Assembly: GCA_027946365.1 (NCBI GenBank)
Contig: JAPEUQ010000019.1
Span: 186,001-250,000 of the forward strand
DNA from: Kalmusia sp. IMI 367209
Taxonomy: Eukaryota > Ascomycota > Dothideomycetes > Pleosporales > Didymosphaeriaceae
Length of the DNA stretch: 64,000 nucleotides
Reading direction: 5' to 3'
This document shows positions 33,403 through 45,932 of the stretch, one piece after another. Below the pieces are notes generated by a model. It saw nothing but the letters and a program-made list of their open reading frames with translations, was not told where the DNA came from and searched no databases. A program made the position numbers and the translations under genes. How positions within the stretch are numbered: position 1 is the stretch's first letter; each line of letters starts with the position of its first letter.

Positions 33403-34655
33403 ATGTATCGAGCTTCTTTGTCTCTTTTAGCTGGGCTCAGCTTCGTGCCGACTACTTTTTCGGCACCGACCGCGTCGTCAGCAACCTTACTTGCTGCTCA
33501 CTATACTGGAAAGCTGTACACCTTGACCTTCACTTCTACTGGTACCACTGGAAGCCTTACGGTGTCCTCGCCAGTAACAGGATGCGGAAGCACGCCGGCC
33601 TGGCTCGAACTATACCCCGACGACAAAACTTTATACTGCTTCGATGAGGCATGGACTGGAAGTGGTACCATGGCGTCGTTCTCCGTCGGCAGCGATGGTA
33701 AGTTGACGCTGAAGTCACAAGCTAAGACGACTGGAAACGATGTTCATGGACTGTTGTACGGGGGATCGGACGGAAAGGGCTTTGCTGCTTCTGCGCAATA
33801 GTGAGTCAATGTCAATAGTCATGCGACCCAACACTGATCACGAATAGTTCGCCCTCCACCATCACGACTTACAAACTGCCTTTCTCTAGCAGCACCAAGC
33901 CCCTGCAGCTAGAGAAATTCTCTCTCTCCAAGCCAGGCCCTAATTCGCGCCAGGATGTTCCTCATCCCCACGAGACATTGCTCGACCCAACCGGAAAATT
34001 CATACTGGTGCCAGACCTAGGTGCTGACCTTATTCGCATCTTTAGCATAGATGCTACCAGCGGCAAGCTCACCGCTTGCGGTTCAGGCCAAGCAGGTGCT
34101 GGTGATGGTCCCCGACATGGAAGCTTCTTTTGGACGAACCCCAATTCGACCCAACCTCAAATTTTATACACCCTTAACGAGTTGGGCAACTCCGTCTCAT
34201 CGTGGACTATCACATATCCTAGCACTGCTGGAGGCTGCCTCGCTCTTAACAAGCTACAGACACTCTCAACATACGCTCCAGGCACCAAGGGTGGACCAAC
34301 CACCAAGGCGGCCGAGCTACGAACATTCGGAAATTTCTTGTATGCGGCAAATCGTGCGGATCAGACATTTGGAAGCCAGAAGGACTCCATTGCGACGTAT
34401 ACGATCGACCCTGCTACTGGAAAGATCACATGGCTAGAGGCGGTGAATGCGAACGCATACTATCCGAGGACGTTCCAAATCAACAAAGCAGGCACACTCG
34501 TAGCTGTCGGCGGACAGACCAGTTCGAATGTTGCCATTTTGAATCGGGACCCCGCTACTGGGAAATTGGGAAGCTTGGTTGCAAGCGTACAGGTTGCGAC
34601 AGCGGGACGTGCTGGTGAAGAAGACGGCTTGGCTGCTGTGATCTGGAACGAGTAG
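33403..34655 (+). CDS. Secreted lactonase-type seven-bladed beta-propeller protein
   Basis: Exons 33403..33800 and 33848..34655, spliced at intron 33801-33847 (GTGAGT...ACGAATAG, CTGAT branch), give 401 residues. A signal peptide (about residues 1-20) precedes a beta-propeller of the 6-phosphogluconolactonase/carboxy-cis,cis-muconate cyclase family. Visible signs are repeated D-x-T-G-K blades (L-D-P-T-G-K-F, S-I-D-A-T-S-G-K, T-I-D-P-A-T-G-K-I, N-R-D-P-A-T-G-K-L), the P-R-H-G-S-F motif and the N-E-L-G-N-S-V-S-S-W motif. The cytosolic enzymes act on sugar lactones; a secreted version probably acts on extracellular or aromatic-derived lactones. Substrate is unknown. Confidence 0.85.
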
Positions 34656-35779
34656 ATATTCACAATACAATCTCAACCATCTTGCTGAGGATTTTGCAGA
34701 CAAGGCGTACTTGAAACATCGACAAGAAGTCGAAAACACGTCGCTAATCTGCGCTGACTTGACATAATGACACGGCTTCCCGTGCCCGACTAGCTGTTGG
34801 TAGAATAGTCAGTGCTATACAGCCCTGAGCCGACATCGAGGGTATGTTCTCGCACGGCGTCTTTCGGGCCGTCAGCATTCGGTGGAGGGATCTATTTTAA
34901 TCCGATGCCATTGCGTCGCTTTGGCCCCATCATGCGACCGAACGTTCCCTAAAGAGATAAAGTCTTGCATTTCCCTAACGCGTTTTTGGCCGCACAGCAT
35001 TCGTGGCACAGCCTTGCTGTAGCTTGCCTAGTGGCTGCGTAGGCAGATTCAGCTCGCCTATGCGCTTGCGCCGAGGCGTCCTGCATATAGGGGGCCGCAT
35101 GCAGCGCATTGGTCAATCACAGTTAATCTTCACCTCAAGACAGTAATATGTTTGCGAACGTTTGCCACGAAGCCAAGAAGAACGCGATGGAATTGCTGTA
35201 TCGAGCCGCAGCTGTGTAGCTCTTTTCACGGAGCAGCCAAGTACGCGCAATTCTATGGCTTCTGCATGCATTTATCAAAGCCGAAGGTATATTCTCTCGC
35301 GACATTAGAACTGCAGGGATCCATGCCAAGCGTTAACCGTAAGACTTCGGGTCAGTCGGTCTAATTGTACCGTTTCGCGCGACAACAAACCCACTTCGGT
35401 CTGTCCTATAGTACAAATTCTTCGAAATAGTATTCAATACCATATACAATCGAGTTCTACATAGCTTATGTTGTAGAGTTCAGGTCGTATACCAGTGCAT
35501 CGTTGACTTCATAACATAAAAGAGGTGAGATTGTGCGAAATATGACGTTGCTCACCCAGCGCCCGGATTGTCAAATCCTTCGAACCGTCGCGGGCCACGC
35601 CCGAGTCGCGACCCACCAGCCTCAACGGCGATCAGTTAGGGCATAAGCCCTACTTATCAGCTCGCAAGGGTACGTAGTCGAGTCAAGGCGCGTCTCTAAA
35701 ATGAGTACCAACAGTCTTATATCTGCGCGTCGCGCGAAATTTCTCACGTAGGACTGCGTTTGCTTTTGTCCATTTTACC
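34656..35779 (+). other. Intergenic, no supported gene
   Basis: About 1.1 kb with only short frames. Contains the promoter of the ABC transporter and possibly its missing first exon. Confidence 0.4.
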
Positions 35780-38598
35780 ATGAGTTCGTCTCGCAACCCT
35801 AAAAACGTGGCTACGACTACCTCTAGCGATACAGCGGAGGCTACAGCGATCCCGTCCGAGATCCCCGCAGAAGGGCTCCTCATCAACAACCAGAGGTACG
35901 ACAACTTCTCCTCGAAAGAGGCAGCTGGATCGTATCGCACGTTGAACAGCTCGACTACCGGATGCTATGCGGAAAATGGATCTATGCCGATTCTTCTCGC
36001 GGCAAACAATACGTGCAACTTAGGCTTCTTTTGTCCAAATAGCACAGATGCCGAACCACCACAGTACAGTTCCAGTAACCTGAAGTATTAACACCGCGGG
36101 GTCTGACAAATTGAACAGATACTGCCCGCCAACGCAAGAATGTCAAGCCATGAGAGCAATGGGAAAATTATGTCCTGTACAAGGTCTCCTGGAGCCCATC
36201 GTATGTAAGGGTGGCTACTATTGCCCCAAGGGCGGGAAAGAGCAAATAGAATGCCCCAAAGGTAAGTTTCCTTATTTTGTACGAGAATAATACTAAGTCC
36301 TGTTCTTTAGGCAGCTATTGCCCAGTTGGAAGCTATGAACCCTGGCCGTGCGCTTATGGCGCGATATGTCCGGCAAAATCACAACGCCAGATAGTCACCA
36401 TGCCGTTCGGCTTCATGATTGCTTTCGACATTGTTTTAGGGATTGTAGTCGGATTAGGTTTCGCGATATCAGCATGGAGAAGAAATCGGAAGAAGAACTA
36501 CTCTGCAGTGCCGAACTTTGGAGGCGAGAAAGACCTGGATGGAGATAGTATCGAGCTGATATCGAAGGGGAACCAAGATGCTGATGACCACGACGACCTG
36601 AGCTCAAACCCGGATTTCCAGGTATTCATGCGGTATATCGGAAGGCTCATCAAGACGAAAGATGTTGGTTTGTCGTTCGACTTTGAGGGGCTAGAATTCG
36701 AACCTAAGCCTGGAAAGAAGATCCTCAAGGGCGTCAGCGGATACATCCAGAGCGGCTCGATGTGGGCTGTCATGGGTGGGTCCGGTGCCGGAAAGAGTAC
36801 CTTCTTCAATGTGCTCATGGGAAAGACTCGCCATACAGGCGGGTTGATTAAAGTCAATGGCCATCCCAAGGACATGGCCAAGTACAAGAAGCTCATTGGC
36901 TTCGTTCCTCAGGACGATATTGTTTTGCCTGAATTGACTGTTCGCGAGAACATTCTCCACTCCGCGCGATGCAGACTCCCGATGACTTGGAAAGACAAGG
37001 ATATTCAAGCCTATGTGGACGCGCTCATCTCATGTATCGGGTTGAGCCACGTCCAACATTCGCTCGTCGGCGATGCCAACAAGCCCGTTGTATCTGGAGG
37101 ACAAAGAAAGCGTGTCAGTATCGGAATGGAATTGGCAGCCGCTCCTATGTGTATCTTCCTGGATGAGCCGACATCAGGTCTTGACGCGACATCTGCTTCC
37201 TCGATCATGAGGCTATTGAAAGCCATTACCAAGCTAGGCGTTACTACAATCACTATTATTCACCAGCCCCGAGAACAGATCTTCACCGGTTTCGACAACA
37301 TCCTGCTTCTTGGTCTCGGTAGCGAAATCTACGCCGGCCCTACTAGCGAGGCTCCCACATACTTCGATTCTCTCGGCTTCACCTTTCCATCGCGAGCAAA
37401 CCCCGCCGATATCATTATGGACATTATCAACGGGGAAGGCGGCGAATATCGACACGATCATGCCATGTCCGAAACACCCGTCGCCCGACTCATCGAACAC
37501 TGGCGAAACCGACACCAACGCGAGCAATCTCAGCCCAGCCCCTTACAACCCCAGCATCTTCTTCCTGAGGATACCCGCTATGACCCTCCTGAAGAACATT
37601 CCTATCAGGATACGCTTGCAGCTCCAAAACGTCCCCGCCCGGTCTCCATCATCTCGACCGCAGACCAAGAAGCGGAACTGAAGCGAACAATGAAGAAGCG
37701 TGGCGCCTCCTGGTATGCGCAAGTATACTACTGCTGCAAGCGCAGCATCACCCAACAGGTCCGACTGAAGAATAGTTTCTTCTTCGAAATCGGCACGGGC
37801 GCCTTCGCAGGTGGCATCATCGGTCTCAGTGCTTTCACCGCAAAGGGCGAACTCTTCGCTGGCCTATACCATCCGACATTCACCATCCTGTCACGATCCG
37901 TCAACTACACGTCTGCTCCCCAGCTCGGACTCCTCGGTGCCATGGCCATCGGATTGGCGGCTTCGGCACCAGCAGTCAAAGTCTTCGGCGAAGAGAAGCT
38001 GATTTTCAATCGTGAGGCTTCGTCCGGACATAGCATGAGCGCGTACTACTTCGGCAAGATGGTATCTGTCATCCCCAGGTTGTTCATTGCGAGCTTGCAT
38101 TTCAGCGTCTTCATGGGCATTCTGGCCACTCCCCTCATGAGCTGGCCAGACATGTTCCTCGCCAACTTGCTCTACTTCTTCTGCGTGTACGGCCTTGCGT
38201 CCTGCATCGGCATGCTCGTCAAGCGCGAAGACGGACCCCTCCTCGCCGTCATGGCAAGTCTCATCATTGGTATTCTGGGCGGTGTCGCACCCCCACTGAG
38301 CAAAGTCAAGGAATGGAACATCGAGTTCCTGTGGCGAATGAGTCCTGGTGTATGGTTCACTGAGTCGTATTTCAGCCAGTGCTTGCTCCCGCTCGACTAC
38401 TTATACATGCTCGATGTGGCGAGTGAGGCGACAGGGTTCAACCTGGGGAAGTACACACTAGACATGGGGTAAGTCGACTTTTGCGGCCTACATGAATCTT
38501 GACGGGAGCTAACAACTTGCAGGATCCTTCTCGCGCTTGGATGTGTGTACCGCGTTATTGCGTTTGTACTACTTATTACTGTGCAGCGGAAGCGTTGA
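35780..38598 (+). CDS. ABCG (white/ABCG24-like) half transporter with Cys-rich extracellular region
   Basis: Exons 35780..36063, 36119..36261, 36311..38468 and 38523..38598 give 886 residues. A Cys-rich extracellular domain with repeated Y-C-P and G-x-Y-C-P motifs (GCC2/GCC3-like) is followed by one membrane helix (about 175-197). The ABC domain has Walker A G-G-S-G-A-G-K-S-T (about 298-306), signature V-S-G-G-Q-R-K-R-V-S-I-G (about 403-414) and Walker B C-I-F-L-D-E-P-T-S-G-L-D. A C-terminal ABC2-type membrane domain of about six helices, reaching into the small last exon, completes it. The order (extra N-terminal helix, NBD before TMD) is that of ABCG24/Adp1-like half transporters. No signal peptide precedes the Cys domain, so the true start may lie in an upstream exon. 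Substrate is unknown. Confidence 0.88.
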
Positions 38599-40007
38599 TC
38601 AGTGTTGGTGAGGGTGTAGCATGCAAAAGCTTTGTAACATGTTGAGCCTTTGGCGTTTTTGTACTTTTAATATATACCCCATATACCTGTAGTGCTAGAA
38701 TGCGAAGACTTTCGATATATGAGGTGCGCCTGCCTGATATGGGATGCACCAGCTTGAAAGTTCTTGTCGTCATTACCACCGCTGCTGTCGCTGCAACTAC
38801 TCGCATCAGTTCATCGTCTTTGAATGTCGACTGCGCACTTATACCCCCCGCGCCCGTACCTCGCTACGCCGCTCGACTGCCATCATACATCCCTAAGGTA
38901 TCCTCGTATACACTTGCGGTCCGGAAGTTCGGTCGACCGCCTGCGGCGACCTACGATGCGAGCCAACCGCAACGCACTGCTCTGATCCACTTGTATATGC
39001 AATCATTTCGCATTGCGACGTTTGTCGGCTTTCCTCCCGCCTGTACGCTTCTCTTGCTCCAACTAGCTCGAACTATAATTCCCGCTTCAGCCATTGTTTC
39101 GCACTCTTCAACAATCAGAAGGTTATGATGGGGAGAAACTTGGACAACGTTTAGTACGGGGCGAGATTCTGGCATGAGATTTATATATATTCGAGTGTCA
39201 GTATATCATTTGCAGACTCCAAAAGCAAAATTCATCAGTTACAGTATGGGTGTAGGGCCGAGGAATCGAGCGATGTTTGTTCGGCTTATAGACATGATAC
39301 GAGGTAAGGTGGTAAAGGCGCATTTTGTGCAGTAGATCGATTGAGGATAAGATATGAGCGTTTTCATGTGCTTGATTAGGTCGACTTCGAGTAGGAATTG
39401 GTGGGAGGCCGTGGATGGTGTACTTGTTGGAACGCCAGTATTCGGGTACGTAGAAATCGGATCGAACAGGTAACGGGTAATTCTATCTTCTCTTTCGGTC
39501 GCTTCTTCTATTCATCTAGGCATCTCTTATGCATATTTAATCCACGGCGTTTTCGTGAAATTCTTTTCGCAGGTCTGGTGTTCGAGGGTAGCGTCTCGGA
39601 AAGTTTGTTCGACAGACATTATCCAACACACGATCAGAGAACTCCACTCCATCCCATACATAAAGCCGCGATGCGCGCAAATCAATTCCCGGAACAACTC
39701 GATCGCAGAACAAGAAGGTCCCAGCCCATCCTCTTAAAGCGCCCGCACCGGCCCGCCAGTCCCCACTCTGCCGCATGTTGTACAGCGAACCTTGCATACG
39801 CGAACAGCAGCGCCAACCCCAAAACAGCACGCAACAGCGCAACCCACCCACCACACCGCCTTTTTAATTGGGTGGCGGGGAACGCCAAAACTGTCTCTTG
39901 AAAGTCACTCTTGTATCACCGTTCCTCTTCTCTGAACCCTGCATTTTTCCAATTTGCCGCTTCCCCCTCCTTCGTTTTCGTTTTTGTGCTGCGCCGCGCA
40001 TGGAAGC
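38599..40007 (+). other. Intergenic, no supported gene
   Basis: A 142-codon frame at 38700..39128 (+) overlaps weak minus-strand frames and lacks coding character. No other feature seen. Confidence 0.35.
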
Positions 40008-40883
40008 ATGGGTGTCGCGACGGCTACACTGCTCGTGTTGAAGGCGGTGGCGGCGTGGATCGCGGTGCAGTGGGTGTTGCAGGCGGTAGTTGAGCGCGTG
40101 CCTCGGGTTAGGCCCGTGGTATTTGTTATGAAGGGGATAGAGGAGTATGCACTTGTAGCGGGGACGACGTTGTGCGCGCTACTGGTTTTGCTGCCGTCCT
40201 TTGTGTTTGTGGTGCTGGAGGTGTTTCGCTATGTGCAGGTGTCGAGTCGATCGCAGCCGGCGAAGTCGGTGTCGGATTATATGGAGCGGATTGTGGGCAT
40301 CATCAATGAGCTGGAGGCTTTGGGTGAGAGGATGAGGCAAGCTGCTTTGCGACTGAACTTAGGCGAGGCGGAGACGATGGTAAACTTGTTGCGAAAGAAT
40401 TAACATATGAGACTAACGTGTAGCAGGAGGAGAAATATGAGTCAGTGAGCGCGCCCGAGACATCAATACTTCCTCAGACATGCGGCAATGTATTGCTTGC
40501 TGTATGTCGGCATAGTGAGACACTGGAACGTTTGTACTCTGCCCTACAACCACCGGAGGTAGACGTAAGATGATCTAAATCCATTCCATTTGGCAATATG
40601 ACTAACGCAAGTAAGGAACTCATATACTGCGATTGCGACGACTTTGAGATACGAGCGGAGAAAGTAATATCTTTGATTGGCATATTGAGGGAATGCATGG
40701 AACGCCAGACCGAAGTCGTCAAGACTGTAAATGACTTATAGTAAGAAGCGTATTGTATGCAATAAGCCGGCGGAGTACTGATTACGTCCTAGTCCGATGA
40801 TTCCAGCAGGCCCGGTCATTCCAGCAGCCCACGTTTCATGCATCGAGGACGATTTCGACGATAGCGGCTTCATAGAAGATTAA
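40008..40883 (+). CDS. Four-exon membrane-anchored protein, unknown function
   Basis: Exons 40008..40379, 40424..40564, 40616..40740 and 40793..40883 splice in phase to 242 residues. Introns of 44-52 nt carry GACTAACG, GACTAACG and TACTGATT branch motifs. The first exon has two hydrophobic helices (about 5-27 and 47-70) followed by an amphipathic helix. The later exons encode a helical domain with C-D-C-D-D and end in an acidic tail (E-D-D-F-D-D-S-G-F-I-E-D). Reading only the first frame would stop at 40403 in intron 1 and lose half the protein. No family recognised. The topology suggests an organelle or ER membrane protein with a cytosolic helical domain. Confidence 0.7.
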
Positions 40884-40959
40884 AAACAAAACACTCGCTT
40901 TTCAAGTCGACTCCATTAAGCAATAGATCTACACCCGAACGAACCGATTAAGTTGTCTT

Positions 40960-41830
40960 TCAAGGAATGGGATAAGCCGGAACATTGTTGACGCCTCCGA
41001 ATCCATTTGGCAACAGTCCAGCATAGCCTGCGCCGCGATCAACAAAAGGTGGGAGATCGGGTAAACAGATGCTGCCAAGTGCAAGCATTTGGTTGAGATT
41101 AAAGAAGGGGAAGATAAAGTCAAATACACCAAGGCTTGGGAAGCGTGTGAGACCGGAGAGAGCACCTTGTGATCCAGCTGAGGTATGGCCTGCAGCATGA
41201 TCGATGATAATGGTGGCTGTGTTTCCGAAGAACTTATCGCGCATATAGCAAGCACTGTCGATTAGACAGACTAAGTCTACTATATTATCTGCTGTAGGTT
41301 GTCAGGCCGCATTGTATAGACGAAAGTCATGCGGTCATCCTACTGATGTAGAGAGGATCTTGCCGGAAGTCTTCGAAAGAGAAGACTTGATCAATTTTGA
41401 AATAGCAAATCGATTGACAGGGTTTATCCTCCATTCAGTACAGTAAATATTAGTCTGTGCAAGAACAGCTCCAACGTTTGGTGAAGCCTTGAGCATCGCA
41501 TTTAGATACCTGTTGAAGTCTTTCGAGCTCCTGGAGATATTAGCAACATCATTGCAAATGCCTGCTTGAAGGTACTCAATTGGAGGGGAATCAACAGGTG
41601 GTGAAAGTGCCCGGGGCGATGAGTATATGATCGATGACGCGACCTGTGTGCCACTGCCTAGGGTACCAGACTCAATCTCAGGAAGAGATAACCGTAGATA
41701 AGAACAGATAAAAAGCCGACCAATCAAAGATTTATGTATCTACAGTCCACTATTATATTGTAGTAGGTAGATGCGGACTCACATATTGTATGCCATGTTC
41801 ATGAGCCTCGTCTGATCGGGCCTAGCGTCA
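40960..41830 (-). pseudogene. Remnant of secreted alpha/beta-hydrolase peptidase (S33, TAP C-terminal type)
   Basis: Only the C-terminal part of a tripeptidyl-aminopeptidase-like hydrolase can be seen. The block I-Y-C-T-E-W..N-P-V-N-R-F precedes the place where the TAP domain begins, and F-F-G-N-T-A-T-I-I-I-D-H-A-A-G-H-T-S carries the catalytic His. The nucleophile region and all the N-terminal half are missing. Frames shift between 41335 and 41280, where a good intron (GTAGGA...CTGACAACCTACAG) does not restore phase. The upstream edge abuts a divergent small gene. Best read as a truncated relic. Confidence 0.5.
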
Positions 41831-41977
41831 TTTGTCCATGCGTCACGTTACGCACGACCAGCAAACAGCAGGACCGGATTTCAGCATACCATCCGACACA
41901 TAGAACCCCAAAACTACACATTGAGAAACGCTCGGTCAGGGCGCGGCACAACGCCATCCGAGACCTTTGCATTCGAC

Positions 41978-42388
41978 ATGGCACCCTCAATCGTTACCCG
42001 TATCCCTAGGATCCCAAAACCCCCGCGCCCCTGCATCTTCGCACATGTTTCCGCTTTTACACTGTTCGGTCTCCTATGCACCAGTAAAGTGCCTCGAAAT
42101 CCACTTTTTGTCATCACGTGGGCTCTTGGGTCCCGTTGGCTCAACGAACAATGGATCAGAATCAAGCTTTGGCAGATGAGTGCTATGGTTTTCAAGGAGC
42201 TAGACGCTTTTCTGAAGCAGTTGGGAGCTTGTGAAAACTGCAGGGAGTGTCTCTGCGACCTTAATGTAGAGAAATTCAAGGATCTGGTGGACGATCTCCA
42301 TGCAGCACGTATGCATGCGCGCATGGAAGCGCTCGTGAAGGTGGTGAATGATAGGCACCCTGAGGATGCAACGGGCGTTGGAACCTGA
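41978..42388 (+). CDS. Hypothetical 136-residue protein
   Basis: An intronless frame from ATG 41978. The first half is basic and hydrophobic with aromatic residues (possible presequence or membrane segment). The second half is helical with C-E-N-C-R-E-C-L-C, a cluster of four Cys in nine residues, then a charged helix rich in Val, Lys and His. No recognised domain. An in-frame extension upstream exists, but ATG 41978 is the first with A at -3. Moderate confidence that it is a gene; it is divergent to the S33 remnant. Confidence 0.45.
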   Translation: MAPSIVTRIPRIPKPPRPCIFAHVSAFTLFGLLCTSKVPRNPLFVITWALGSRWLNEQWIRIKLWQMSAMVFKELDAFLKQLGACENCRECLCDLNVEKFKDLVDDLHAARMHARMEALVKVVNDRHPEDATGVGT

Positions 42389-43502
42389 GAGAGAGGTACA
42401 GTCCTGTTCAGTCCTGTTTCCAGTTGTCGGTTGCACATGGAATGTTCAAGAAGCTGACAGATTTACAGGTGATTTGTAATGGTTGCTATTCAAGGGCAAA
42501 TAAGAGGAACCAAAACATTGTACGGCTTGCGATGGTCATGGTGAATGCTATCGGATAGAGGAGGGCTTGAATCATCACCACAAGATGGTGAGATTCGGCC
42601 TCGTATACATCGACCAAGTCAGAAGTGATGGAAGGAATATCCCCTTACCCGTCATATATTCGGGAGATCACAGGTAGCCGCCGACGAAGCGTGTCTAGCA
42701 AAGCAAGATAGCATAGCAAATCTGCCATAAGCGCATAGTGGTTGGAGTCCCTTAGCGTAAAGAATTTAGAGAGGATCCGCTTTTTGCAATATATCTCCCT
42801 TGTGCTACGTATTGATTTATGATATTTGGAGAACTTGTGCAGTTGCGAAGAAAAGAGGAAGGCGCTGTCTATAGCATGGTTACTATAATTGCTAGTGCTT
42901 GCTAATTCAGGATCCATCAGCATCACCTATCGTTATTGCCCTTACCATACGGGTATTTGGTCCACAGGACCGATTTGACTACAGCAAACTTCCGTCATTC
43001 CGCTATCGAAGAGGGTTGGATGCCGGCTCAGCTGATCATGGAACGAACGAACGCTATACTCTAGAACATATGCTCCATAATCGAATATCACAAGGCTAAT
43101 GGCTTGGTGACCCCTCCCTCCACATTTGCAATGCTAAACCAAAAGATAGGCGGGGCCCCCTGGACAAAGCGAGTTTCACAATAGCAGGATGACTACTGAT
43201 TTTTGAACTACAAAAATATCGTTGAATCTCAGTGAACAAATAAATATACAAGTCACCATTCTGGCTACTATACCTGCCCGTATTGTTGCTGGAGGGCCAA
43301 ACGCTCCTGGTGTTGGCGTCTTAATGAAGGTCCCAAGTTGCATTCACCGAAAACACCATTACTTAATTAAATATGTCATCGTAACGATATATTTCCACGT
43401 ACGAACGTCACTATAGCCCAAGCTCACACTCATAAACACCAAGTACCTGCCACACTCCGCCGTACCTCAACTGCGGCTCTCTTCAACCGGCTCACCGCGA
43501 CG
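42389..43502 (+). other. AT-rich spacer
   Basis: A 93-codon minus-strand frame at 42645..42926 has no convincing start context or domain. Otherwise stop-rich in all frames. No repeat structure recognised. Confidence 0.35.
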
Positions 43503-44053
43503 ATGTCCCTCAATTTTCCGCTTGTATACGCCATCCCGGCTGTCGGCTTTTCCATGGGCGGTAGGTATTTTTTTCATCTATCCTCCATTGGTTTATTAAT
43601 CAGAACAATTACATACCCAGCATCTGTTGTGAACTGGGCTAACATTGTCCTCTGAATATAGTCGTTATCCTCCTCTTCAAGAAGTCCCGGCCCGGTGCTA
43701 CCAAACACGCTCACCTTGAAATCAAGAAACTCGCCATGGAGAACCCCGGTAATGGCGATCTCGTCGCGAAGGTTGTTAAGAAGCGGCGTGAAGTTGCTCT
43801 AGAGCAGGCTGAGCTACTCTGCAAGGGTCTCGAGTTGATCGCTTCCGAAGCCGAAGACGACTACGAGGATCTCCCAGACTCGGATGAAGAGCGGCGCGCA
43901 AGAAAGCTGAAGAGGCGCTATAGTCGCTGGGCTGTACTCGCGAGGATGAGAAAGAGGCAGGTGGCCGCAGCCAGGCGGAGGTCGGAGGCTATGACTAAAG
44001 AGCAAGAAGATCAGAGGAAGGCTGAGGCTAAGCTGGGTGCAAATGTTGCGTAG
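43503..44053 (+). CDS. Small single-pass membrane protein with basic coiled tail, unknown function
   Basis: Exon 1 43503..43560 and exon 2 43662..44053 join across intron 43561-43661 (GTAGGT, branch GGCTAACAT, acceptor AATATAG) to 149 residues. The N-terminal 28 residues form one hydrophobic helix split by the intron. A Lys/Arg/Glu-rich helical tail follows with an acidic patch (E-D-D-Y-E-D-L-P-D-S-D-E-E) and a strongly basic end. The composition recalls small tail proteins that bind nucleic acid or membranes; no family is recognised. Confidence 0.65.
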
Positions 44054-44627
44054 ACATGGAGACTGTGAAGCTTGAATGAGCTTGAGATAATGATAGCAGG
44101 AATATTGGTTGATATCGGTCAAAGACAGACTGAGATATGGGCTATGCGGAACTTCCTTACGCTTCTCGAGTAGCCAAATTGCATGGCTATCCATGCCTAA
44201 CAGTAACTCAACATTTTTTCTGTCGCCATCAACCTATCTGTACACGTTAGAATTGGTCAAATTCGGTAGACCGGAATCTGGCAACCATAGTAGGCGTAGT
44301 GCATCTTGACCAATTTTCAGCTTAGTGTTTTCTCCGCCTTTGTGTGATGACCAAGACCACCCCTGAAATATCATCATGGCCCAATCTTTCTTAGTTGTAC
44401 TATGATTGGTGTGCACCGACAGTCTCAATGTGTGGTATAGCAAACATCGATTCGTCGTACACACTCTATTTCCTGTCCACCGTACCCTTACTTTGAGTTA
44501 AGTTTGATCGCAATGATAATGGTCATTATGATTGTGCAAGAATTAGAATATCTCCCCCATCAGAGCTGAAAATCAGCCTTTTCGTTCCGAAACAGTTTCA
44601 TTCAAGACCTTGGATTTCTTCTCTGGG

Positions 44628-45932
44628 TCACTTTTCCAATGGACTCGTTGTCTCAACGCCCTCTACTTGCGCCATATCCCTCAACTCAACAACACTCCCA
44701 GGTGACGCATTCCTCTGACTACTAACCGACGTTTCCCAACCGTCTGCCACACTATGCTCTACCGTGATGACCGTCGTTGCGTGTATACACATGTGGTTCT
44801 CCGTCCTAGCCGAGGGCAAACAGGTGGATGGATCGGTCCGCATTGACTCGCTGAAGAAGCTCCGGCGCATCTTCATAATGCGTTGGATGAGCGGGTATGT
44901 GTGGAGCAGGTTGGCGCAGATAAGCGCGGTATAGGATTCTCGGAGGTACCATATCGTCCATTCAGTACCGTAGGGATGTGTGAAAGAGTAGTATTTGTTG
45001 AGTGCGGCGGAGAGAACCTAGGTATGTGAGTCTATTCATACAACATGCTTGCTTGGGGAGAGCAAGTGAAAGGGCATTGAAAGGATATTTGTGGAAACGA
45101 GAAGAAATTAATGTACCTACCGAACAACCTCCTATTGTGAAGATGGTGCTTAGTATGATCTTGCTTCTCAAAGGGATCATAATCTTCCGCAACAGGGGAA
45201 TGGGTATGTAGAAAATGAGAATGTCGGATGAGATGTTGAGGATGGCGTTCGTAATGAGGTGGTTCGTTGCAGCGGAGCATTGGGCAGAATTCGGCGGTAC
45301 TGCCCAGTATTGTGCAAACGGGCGACACCACACCGCGAAGTAGAGAATCTCTATGAGCGCCTGAGAAAAGAATAGTTTCAGTATATGCTTATGGGTCCTC
45401 GAAGGAGAAATAACCCACAAAGCTTATACCAACATAAGAAGCCACGATGTATACCAACTTTCGTTGCTTCAAAAGCGATCTGGATTGATTAAGGAAGGTC
45501 CCGAACTTTCTTCGAAGGAGGCTTACGTGGCGCGGTAGTACAGAATCAAGAGGCAGGACTTCACGAGCCAGATCGTGAGAAGCTGCATCTGCTCGACAAC
45601 GAGAACGAGCTTGGAGCCGTAGATCCTGTTCTGAATATCGAGAGGCGTGAGGTGACTGACGTTCTCATTCGGTGCAATGAGATTGCTACTGGATTTCACT
45701 ACTTTGTGCATAAGCACTGCCAGTACAGTATCCGTAGCCTGTGTAAACGCGTTAGTTAGCCGGGTCGCACTAGCGCGCGAAGCCTCACCGTGGCCAACAA
45801 GATTAGAACATCGTCGATTTGGAGTGCTTTCCAAGCTCCTCGATGCAATCGTCTAGATATAAACCGAGCTATGAGGATAAGCCAGCATACGGCGTACCAT
45901 ATCCCGGATTCCGGTTCGAGTAGGGTTGCCAT
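44628..45932 (-). CDS. Rhodopsin-domain (PTH11-related) integral membrane protein
   Basis: Five minus-strand exons: 45932..45789, 45738..45527, 45479..45419, 45360..45121 and 45017..44628, 348 residues. The exon 3 donor GTGGGT (45418) is chosen because it alone keeps phase with A-L-I-E-I-L-Y-F. Seven-helix character is visible: helices in exon 1 (I-W-Y-A-V-C-W-L-I-L-I-A-R), exon 2 (two, around I-D-D-V-L and L-L-T-I-W-L-V-K), Y-I-V-A-S-Y, W-C-R-P-F (the conserved W-C-x-P of this family), and exons 4-5. The cytoplasmic tail is Ser/Thr-rich. Fungal rhodopsin-domain proteins are expanded in plant pathogens and include Pth11-like putative receptors; ligand is unknown. Length is typical. Confidence 0.8.

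Noticed and set aside
38700..39128. A 142-codon plus-strand frame after the ABC transporter
   Set aside because: It overlaps other long frames, has no start context, domain or coding-like composition, and sits in a 3' region.
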